12,828 nt of DNA from assembly GCA_027295365.1 (NCBI GenBank), contig JAPULD010000156.1, positions 1 to 12,828 of the forward strand, given 5' to 3'. Below, piece after piece: positions 1 to 8,100 of the stretch (positions are counted from its first letter, which is position 1; each line of letters opens with the position of its first letter). The notes below the pieces were generated by a model, which was not told the DNA's origin, ran no database searches, and was given only the letters and a program-made list of their open reading frames with translations. A program made the position numbers and the translations under genes. Origin of the DNA: Planctomycetota bacterium. Lineage in GTDB: Bacteria; Planctomycetota; Phycisphaerae; Phycisphaerales; SM1A02.

Positions 1-1
1 G

Positions 2-1084
2 GCCGCGGGTCTGCATCTTCAGAGCATCTCCTTGCGCAGCGTTGGGGGGGCGGCTTTGATCGATGCGATGCCGCAATCCGACGAGCAAAGCGATCGGCGC
101 GTTTTGCTCGTTGACATCACCGGGTCGAATATTGAATTCAACATCATCGAGCAGGGGGGCATCCGCTTCTCCAGGGCCGGGACGATCACCCGCGACGGGT
201 CGGATTCGCATACCGACTCGGCATTGTTGCGCGAGATCCGCCGAACGTGGATGAGTTATCGAATCGTCGATGAGGACAGCCGCGTGGACGAAGCCCTGTT
301 GCTGGGCGACGCTACGATCGACGAAACCTTCGCCGCTTCCATCGAGTCGATGCTCCAGATCAAAACCGATGAACTTGATCGTCACCCGATCATCGATGCC
401 GGCGAGACCTTGATGCAGGGACTCTGGCCCCTGGCCGGGTTGCTGATGGCCAGCCACCAGTCGAAGCCCTCCATCGATTTTCTCCATCCGCGTCGCGCTC
501 CCGATGTCAGGGCGCGCACAAGACAACTCAGTCTGGCGGCGGCCGGGGTTCTGATCATCGCCATGTTCGGGGCCTGGACCATGGCCCGGCGCACGCTCGC
601 CCCCCTGGAAAGCAAGCTGGAAAATCTGCAAACCGACAATCGCAAACTCGCGCCGCACTATCGGCGCTATGGACGTGACCTGTACAAGCTCGAACATCTC
701 CGTCGATGGGAAGCCACCCGGATTGACTGGTTGGAGCATGCGTCGGCCCTTCAGACCTTGTCACCCACGCCCGGCCAGGTCGTCCTGGACGAATGGCGAG
801 GCACCTTGAGCTTTCGTGGCGTTCAGTTTGATCATCGAGAAAACGTCTGGTCGGCGCCGAAGGATATTGTCATCGTGCTCGAAGGGGAGGCCGCCGATCG
901 GAAGACGGCGGACGCCTTCCGCGCCGCGCTGGTGGAGACCAGTCTCTACACCGCCAGCTCGGGCGGGACCGACACCGAGGGCGGCAAGAGGCTGCCCTAC
1001 GGATTCACGTATCGCTTGACGACTGACTCGGTGGCTCCCCCTGAAGAGAAAGCCTCGGCTCCATCGCAGGGGCCGGGCGAATGA
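2..1084 (+). CDS. PilM-PilN fusion protein (GspL-like), 5' partial
   Basis: The frame is open from base 2, so the true start lies upstream; 360 residues are visible. Residues 34-42 (VLLVDITGS) followed by a strand ending near GGIRFSRAGTI look like the phosphate-binding strand pair in the second half of a PilM actin-like domain. That domain ends near PLAGLLMA (about 143-150). IDFLHPRR at 158-165 matches the short basic INLLP-type motif that opens PilN. One membrane helix follows (about 176-195), then a predicted coiled coil (about 198-230) and a small periplasmic domain with a disordered acidic/proline tail. Separate PilM and PilN proteins are usual in type IV pili. One chain with this topology resembles GspL of type II secretion. 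The likely role is to link the cytoplasmic motor platform to the periplasmic alignment complex. It overlaps the next gene by four bases (ATGA), which implies translational coupling. Family assignment is by pattern and topology. Pilus versus secretion system cannot be decided here. Confidence 0.8.
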   Translation, partial: AAGLHLQSISLRSVGGAALIDAMPQSDEQSDRRVLLVDITGSNIEFNIIEQGGIRFSRAGTITRDGSDSHTDSALLREIRRTWMSYRIVDEDSRVDEALLLGDATIDETFAASIESMLQIKTDELDRHPIIDAGETLMQGLWPLAGLLMASHQSKPSIDFLHPRRAPDVRARTRQLSLAAAGVLIIAMFGAWTMARRTLAPLESKLENLQTDNRKLAPHYRRYGRDLYKLEHLRRWEATRIDWLEHASALQTLSPTPGQVVLDEWRGTLSFRGVQFDHRENVWSAPKDIVIVLEGEAADRKTADAFRAALVETSLYTASSGGTDTEGGKRLPYGFTYRLTTDSVAPPEEKASAPSQGPGE

Positions 1085-2025
1085 CATCAAGGTCGAAGGT
1101 CATCCTGGGGCTGGTGGGGGTGGCGTTGTTGTCGTGGTTTGCTTCCACGTCCGCTCGACGAATCTATTTCGAGCCCCGCGCCGAGCTTGATGAGACAATT
1201 GATCGCGTGGGAGCCCGGGTCGCGTCCTATCGCAAGGGATTGCGAGATCAGCCTCGCGTGCAGGAGGCGTTGCAGTCGTACGTCGATCGAACCTTGGGGG
1301 GAGATCTGGAGGCGGTGGATCATCGTCTGCGCACGAGATTGAATCGGTTGGGGGAGCAACTTCAGCTGAACGACGTGGTGGTCGGGACGGGGCGGGCCAT
1401 CAGCCGCGGCACGCCCGCCAAGCGGCGATTCACGAGACGCGAGAAGGAACTGCGCGACGAGACCGACTTCATCGAGCTTAACGCGTGGATCTCCGCCCGC
1501 GGTACGCTGCAGCAGACCTTGTGTCTGGTCGATGCCATCGAGGCCGAGCCTTGGATCAAGCGTCTCGACCAGATTGACCTGGATCCACAGGACAATGGTG
1601 CGTCGATCGACATCGTCGTGCGTCTGACCACGCTGTTCCTGCCGGGCCGGGATCCTGAACTGGGCGAGGCCTCGACCTACGACACCACGCGGATCGACCG
1701 GTTCGCACGCTTGATCGAGCTCAACCCCTTCCAGGTCCCCGAAGCGCCGCCAGAAGTCGTGACGACGCCCGAGGTGATCCCGACGCCGACTTCGGAATTG
1801 GATTCGTGGACCATTACCGGGATCGCTCAATCGACTTCGGGATACGAACTCTGGCTGCTGCATGAAGGAACGAACGCTACCCGGGTGTGGCGACCCGGTG
1901 AACAGATAGAAAACGTCGTCCTTGTGACGGCGCGTGATGAACTGGCGATTATCCAGGACGAGGAATCGCAGTATGCGATTCTGGTGGGTCAGAAACTCAA
2001 CAACAGGAGCCGACCGGTTCGGTAA
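1081..2025 (+). CDS. PilO-PilP fusion-like alignment protein (GspM/GspC-like)
   Basis: A 314-residue protein. The ATG at 1081 overlaps the TGA of the upstream gene. Residues about 6-22 form one N-terminal membrane helix, so most of the protein is periplasmic. Residues about 30-115 are charged, helical and probably coiled coil. Residues 133-188 fit the PilO/GspM ferredoxin-like fold: a strand, the helix with GTLQQTLCLVDAIE, then two strands ending in VVRLTTLFLP. A Pro/Thr-rich linker (about 218-240) leads to residues 243-309, beginning WTITGIAQ and ending AILVGQKL. This resembles the all-beta PilP / GspC homology-region domain, with an RPGEQIENVVLV turn like the usual Gly-Asp strand turn. In characterised systems PilP and GspC bind the secretin N0 domain, which makes the next gene the obvious partner. 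The PilO part is well supported by position and topology. The PilP-like tail is a fold-level inference. Confidence 0.75.
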   Translation: MTSRSKVILGLVGVALLSWFASTSARRIYFEPRAELDETIDRVGARVASYRKGLRDQPRVQEALQSYVDRTLGGDLEAVDHRLRTRLNRLGEQLQLNDVVVGTGRAISRGTPAKRRFTRREKELRDETDFIELNAWISARGTLQQTLCLVDAIEAEPWIKRLDQIDLDPQDNGASIDIVVRLTTLFLPGRDPELGEASTYDTTRIDRFARLIELNPFQVPEAPPEVVTTPEVIPTPTSELDSWTITGIAQSTSGYELWLLHEGTNATRVWRPGEQIENVVLVTARDELAIIQDEESQYAILVGQKLNNRSRPVR

Positions 2026-2079
2026 CATGAGGCCGAACATTTTGGTGGGTTCGATCAACGCTTCAGGAGGGAGGCGAAG
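2026..2079 (+). promoter_or_regulatory. Intergenic leader with strong Shine-Dalgarno site
   Basis: This 54-base gap is the only noncoding sequence in the window. It holds AGGAGG at 2065-2070 followed by a second GAGG at 2071-2074, nine bases upstream of the ATG at 2080. This decides the start of the giant gene against the ATG at 2027, which is out of frame and has no ribosome site of its own. I see no convincing -35/-10 pair and no hairpin with a T run, so the gene is probably co-transcribed with the two upstream genes but has its own strong translation start. Confidence 0.8.
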
Positions 2080-2151
2080 ATGGTACGAGAAAGATGGACC
2101 AATATCGTGGTTTTGGGTTTGGCGCTGTTTCTGGCGTCGGTGGCGGTCGCG
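2080..2151 (+). other. Signal peptide of the giant protein
   Basis: Residues 1-24. The basic start MVRER is followed by a hydrophobic core (IVVLGLALFLASV) and an AVA motif at residues 22-24, with QEPVPS after it. This fits Sec export with signal peptidase I cleavage after residue 24. No lipobox Cys is present, so a lipoprotein anchor is unlikely. Confidence 0.85.
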
Positions 2152-5100
2152 CAGGAACCTGTTCCTTCAGTTGATGCCCCCAACGGGATCCGATTCAACT
2201 TCAAGGGCGCGACCTTTGACCAGGTGCTGGATTTCTTTTCCCGCGTCTCGGGTCGACCCGTCGTTCGCGAAACGGATGTCCCTACCGGGACGCTGGATTT
2301 TCTATCGCCCGAGCACTACGAGTTGGATGAGGCGTTGCACGTCCTGAACATCATCCTGCAGGCCAAGGGAGTCATGTTGCGCGCCAGCGACGACATGCTG
2401 TATCTGCAGAAACTCTCGGAAATGCAGAAAGAGGACATCCCGACGTTCATTGGCGAACTTCCGAGCGAGATCACGCCTGACCAGGTCATCACCATCGTCA
2501 AGCCCCTGGAGATTGCCCTGGCCAAGCCCCTGGCCGAAAAACTCGCCACGATGGTCGCCTCGTATGGTTCCATCATCGCCATGGAGCAGCAGAACTCGCT
2601 GGTCATCACCGAGACCGCGGCTCAGGTGAGAAGGCTGCTCCGCATCATCGACGAACTCGATCGCGAAGATCCCGAGGGGGCCGTGGAAATCTTCAAGCTT
2701 CGGCATACGAACGCGCTAGAGGTATTGGAGCCTCTCAAGGCTCTCATGTCACAGCGGGTGGAAAAATTCGTCGTCAACGAAAAAGGCCAGCAGATCAAGA
2801 TCGAGGAAGACACGATGCCGGGGCTGACGATTACCGCCGACCCTCGCACCAACGTCATCATCGCCAAAGGCGTGCAGAATCGTCTCAACAACCTGCGCGA
2901 GATGATCGAATTGCTGGACGTGCCCGAGACAAATGGCGGCCGAGGCATGCGTACAATTCACCTCAATCGATTGGGCCCCGACGAGGCGATGAGCAAGCTC
3001 AACGCGCTGTACAGCCGCTTGCCCGAAGCTGAACGCCCCACGATTATCCCGCTTCCGGACGTCGGCAAGATCACCCTGGTGGGAGCCGAAGTGGCGATCC
3101 TCGAAGGCGTCGCCTTGCTTCAGGAAGTCGATGGCGGCGATGATAAGAATCAAGATGATGCAACCAGTGCCAAGAATCCGGGGGTTGTGGTCATCGAACT
3201 CGAATACGCGCGGCCCGACGTGGTCATCAGTGCCTTGCAGAACCTTCTGAATGGCCGACAACGCTCGACCACCAAGCTGGTCCCGGGACCCGATGGAAAA
3301 TCGATCATCGTTTCGGGACAGCCAAGCGATCTTGCCTCGGTCCGATCCATTCTCGAAGCCCTCGATCGACCGGCTTCGTTCGACAAACAGGTACGCCTGC
3401 TTCGATTGACCAGTCTTGATCCGCAAAAAAGCGTCGATGACGCGACCACGCTGTACCGCCGGCAGGTCGAGGCCGATGACCCCAAGGCGGAGCTCGTGAT
3501 CGAGTTTGATGCCTCGACCCGGATGCTGACGCTGGTGGGGGCGGGTGAAGCGCTCAATCGTTTTTCCGAGGCCTTGCGTCAAGTCGAGTCGAACACGATT
3601 GTCGATCGGGAGACGCGTCAACTCGACGTGTTGCATGCCCAGCCGAGTCGCGTGGTGAGTTCGCTCGAATCACTCGCTCGGCAATTGCTTCAACCCACGG
3701 ATGGCTCGAAGTTCATCGCGCCGACGTATCAAGCGGTGGATGCACTCGATACGCTCATCGTCTCCGCCCGGCCCGAGCAGTGGGGCGTGATCGAGTCGCT
3801 GATTCAGACGCTCGACAAGCCAGATCCCACGGATTTCCAATTCCGGGTCTTGCCTCTGCAGGGGGTGGACAACGTCACCATGTTGTTGGAGCGCGCCAAT
3901 CGCGCGTACGACATTCTGACCACCGGGTACGACGACAGTGAAATGCCCGTGCCTTCGATCGAGTACGACGCCTTGACGGGCAACCTACTCGTCAATGGTC
4001 GCACCTCGTCGGTGCAAATGTTTGAACGAGCGCTCGCCGAGGCGAGGCGTCTGCTGCCTCCCGCCCGGAGCGGCCGGCTCATTCCGCTCCATCAGGCCAA
4101 GGCGTCGGAAGTCCTGTCGTCGCTGCAGGATCTCCTGGACAAGACTCTGGACTCGGGTGGTGCGCGGGACATTCCTCGGCCAGAAATCGATGTCATCGAA
4201 TCGACCAACAGTCTGTATGTGCTCGCCGAGCCGGCCCAGCTGGCCACGATTCAGGGTCTGGTGCGTCAACTTGATCGATTCGAGATGACGGATCTTCCGC
4301 CCTTGCGACTTCTTCAGGTGAAGGCCGCGGATGCCAACCAACTGGCCAACATGCTGAGGCAGCGATACGCCTCGCGCCCCGCGGAGCAACGACGCGAGCA
4401 ACCGGTGGAAATTTCATCCGACGCGGGCACCAACACGCTCATCGTGACGGCACACGAAGACCTCTACGACGACATCAAGCAGTTCGTCGATGGCGTGAAC
4501 CGAGCCGGTGACCAGGGCGCGGAACGAGAGACGATGATCTTCCCGCTCAAGCTGGCGAAGGCATCGGATCTGGCCTCGGCGCTCAACACGCTGTATCCCC
4601 AGCCTCCCATGCCCCGCGATCGAAGGGGGCGCGCGATGCCCCATCTGCAGAAACCCAAGGAAGTGCACGTCAGCGCGGACAGCGGGACGAACACGCTCAT
4701 CATCGAGGCTCCGATCGAACGCCGCGCCTCGTTCGAAGCGCTGGTCGAGCAACTCGATCGCGTGCAGCTTCCACCCACCGCCCAGTTGCGAACCTTCCAC
4801 ATCGAACGTGGCGACCCGAACCAGATCGCCAGGACGCTCAATGAACTGGCCCGCCGGGGCGTGCTCAGCGAGCAGCCTGAGGATGGCAGCAAGCCGGTGG
4901 ATGTGTTGGTGCAGGCCGAGCCCTTGTCCCGCACGCTCATCGTCGCGGGCGATGAAATTACATTTGCCAAGACCGAGCAGATGTTGAAGGATCTGCAAGC
5001 GGTTCCCGTCCCGAAGTCGCTGCGGGTCTTCGAGGTGACGGGAGTCGATCCCCAGGACATCGCGGATCGGGCGATGAGACTGTACGAGGCGCAGACCGCA

Positions 5101-8100
5101 GAGCATCCCGATGCGAAACCCGTCAGCATCGAGGTCGATCGCGAAAACGCCTTGTTGCTGGTCGTGGCCGAAGACGAGGCGCTGTTCCAGTTCGCGTCGA
5201 TTCTCAACGAATTGCAGGACACGATCAGGCCCGCCCCCGATGTGCGGGTCATCACCCTGGAGTTCGTGCAGGCACAGGAGGTCAAGGAATTTCTCGCCGG
5301 TTTGATGGAAAGCGAGCTGGCAATGGTCGCGGGGCGTAACGGCCCCCCCCCCATGTTCGAAGTCATCGAGCACACCAATTCGCTCCTGGTGGCCGCCCAA
5401 CCCGAGGACCATGGAATCATCCAAGCCCTCGTGCAGGGCATGGACAAGCTCAAACCCCAGGACACCCCCCCCTTGCGCATCCTGCAGTTGCGGATCGCCG
5501 ATGCGAACAACCTGGCCAACGCCTTGAATCGCCAATACAGCCAGAGGCCCGCCGAAGAACGCAACGACAAGCCGGTGAACATCACCGCGGACATCAACAC
5601 GAATTCCCTGATCATCGCGGCCCATCCTGACATGCTGCCCGAAATCCAGGAGATCGTGCAGGCGATCAACGACACCGACCAGGTGGATTACGAAGGGCGT
5701 GAGATTCGCATCTTCCCGCTGCAGGTGGCGAGGGCCGAAGATCTGGCCAGGACGATCGACGAGATGTTTCCCCAACCCCCCGTGCCGCGCGATCGTCGGG
5801 GTCGGGCCTTGCATCACCTCCAGGAACCCCGCGAGGTCGTCGTCCGTGGCGATCGCCAGACCAACTCGCTCATCGTCGATGCCCCGATCCAGCGGATGGC
5901 GGGCTTCGTCAAGCTCGTCGAACAGCTCGATCGTCAACAGGTCGTCGATGAAACCGAAGTGCGTACGTACGAGATCGTGCACGCGGAATTGAATGGACTG
6001 GCTGCGACGTTGCGAGAACTCTCGCAATCGGGTTCCCTGAGCCCGGCGGGTCTTGATCGACGCACGCCCATCACCATCAACACCGAAATCGCCAGCGGCA
6101 CCCTGATCGTCGCGGGTCCCGTGGCCATCTTCGATCGCGTTGAAAAAATCCTGTCGGAACTCGATGTGAGGCGCAGCGGCCCCGAGACCACGTTGCGTTT
6201 CTTCAAACTCGATCACGCCCGGGCCGAATCGCTGGCCACCATGATGAGGCCAATTCTGTTATCCCGTCTGGAAGAGGACGTGCCCGAGGCCGGGGCGAAC
6301 GTTCAAAATCTACTGAACGTCAGCGCCGATCCCAAGACCAACACGCTGATCATTTCCGCGCCCAGCGCGATCATGCCCATCGTCGAGGAGCTCGTTCGTC
6401 AGCTCGACAACTCAAGCGCCACCCTCAGCGATCCTATCGTGCGCGTGCGTCCGCTGACGTTTGCCGACGCCCGGGAAGTTGGCCAGTCGCTTTCGGGAGC
6501 GATGGTGAATCTCATCAGCGCCGCCACGGGGGAGCGCATGAACGTGAAGCTCATTCCCGCCCCCGGCTCCAACGCGTTGATTCTCGTCGGATTATTGGCG
6601 GATGTGGAAGAGATCGAGACGCTGATCGCGCCCCTGGATGCACGGCCCGCCCTGGATGCGATCGATGCCAAGACCTTCAAGCTTGTTCATGCGGAGGCCC
6701 GGAACATCGCTTCGATCGTGCAAAATCTGTTGCAAGATCAGATGGCGAGTGATCCCAGATTGATCATGGAACGCATCCGGCGCAGTCGGGGTCAGTACGC
6801 GGCGGAACCGTCGATCCGGGTGGAGGCCGATGACCGCACCAACAGCCTCATCGTGTCAGGCCCCCAGCGCACCGTAGCCCTGGCCGAGGCGATGATCGAG
6901 CAGCTCGACCAGCCCGACGAAAGCGCCACCCGCATCTACGCCACGTTCACCCCCGCCAACGGATCTGCCGCGATTCTCACGCAGACGGTGCAGCGCGTCA
7001 TTGATTCCACGCGTCCCGAGGGAAGGCGATCCAGGCTGGAGATGATTGCCGAACCCAGCAGTGGGGCGATCGTGGTCATTGGTTCAGAGGATGAAGTTGA
7101 AAGGGCGATTGCGTTACTTGCCCAGTGGGATGAGACATCGCTGCTGCCCCCCCAGATGGATTTCAAGATCGTGACGCTGGCGCATTCCGAGGCGAACATG
7201 GTGGCGAGCACGATCACGCCCATGCTCAACGACCAGGCCCGCTGGCCCGAGTCGCTTCGCGCGATCGCCAATGCGGGGTTGTTGGTAGGACGCCCCAGCG
7301 TGACTTCCGATGCCGCGGGCAATCGCCTTTTGCTCAGCGCGCCTCAGGAACTCATGCCTCTGGCCAACCAACTGATTGCGCAGTTGGATCAACCACGAGG
7401 TGGATCGGGGCTAGGAACCATCGATATAAGAATTTTCAATTTGACCCAGGCCCAGGCCTCCGAAGTCGCCAAGGCCATCACCAAGGCGATGGATGCCAAA
7501 CGGCAAAGTACGCCCGGCATGCCCCGCATCAGCGTGAGTTCGGAATCCTCCAGTAATTCAGTTATCGTCACCGGCACTCGGGAACAGCTTGAGGACATCG
7601 AGTCGATCATCGCGTCGCTCGATTCGGGCATAGACATCGACCAATTGCAGGTGCGCACGATTTTTCTTGAACATGCCAGGGCGGAGAATATCGCCCCGAT
7701 CGTGGAACAACTGCTGGCCGGCGAATCCCTGCCCCTTCGCATGCGATTCGACGCGATTCGATTCAGGCGGGAGTTGCCCAACACGGGTCCCGACGTCAGG
7801 GTCGCCGCGGACGCCAGGCTCAACGCCGTGGTCATCTCCGCCCCCTTAACCGTGCTCAACATCGCCCAGGAAATGGTCATGCAACTCGACGTCGATCCAA
7901 ACGCCTTGGGTGGCGTCTCCACCCGCAGCGTGCGGGTGCTGGTCATCGAGAATGCCGACGCCAGCGAATTGGCGACGAATCTTCAGGCGATCTTCAGCGA
8001 AGAGGATGCTTCGGAGCAGGCTCCCACCATCCGCGTCGATCGCGCCAGCAACGCGTTGCTGGTCAGGGCGACCTCATCGCAGTTCGACACCATTCGTCAG

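Larger units (their letters stand above)
3835..6186 (+). repeat. Tandem five-domain block duplication (repeats 7-11 and 12-16)
   Basis: Copies are 3835-5010 and 5011-6186, each about 1176 bases, adjacent and in the same domain order. Aligned by eye, repeats 9 and 14 share 34 of 70 residues. Repeats 10 and 15 share 48 of 80, including the loop PRDRRGRA with flanking PQPP and HLQ. Repeats 8 and 13 share VIExTNSLxVxAxP. Repeats 11 and 16 share TLxEL and TLIVAG. Repeats 7 and 12 share only a weaker GVD plus RA/RL-Y pattern. The copies clearly differ at the DNA level, so the event is not recent. Confidence 0.8.

Noticed and set aside
32..34. TTG as the start codon of the first gene
   Set aside because: The frame is open upstream to base 2, and starting here would leave only part of the actin-like domain. 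The gene is simply cut by the window edge.
1934..2347. Open frame with ATG at 2027 running into the giant gene
   Set aside because: It overlaps the end of the PilO-like gene and the start of the giant gene out of frame, has no Shine-Dalgarno site for the ATG at 2027, and gives an Arg/Trp-rich product with no domain pattern. The strong ribosome site serves the ATG at 2080.
4414..6216. 600-codon open frame on the minus strand (others at 10612-12633, 8074-9174, 2749-3636 and 1087-2058)
   Set aside because: All lie in codon register with the sense gene. Antisense stops there would need sense TTA, CTA or TCA codons, which are rare under this codon bias. Their products are His/Asp/Arg/Gly-rich with no domain pattern, so they are shadows of the real genes.
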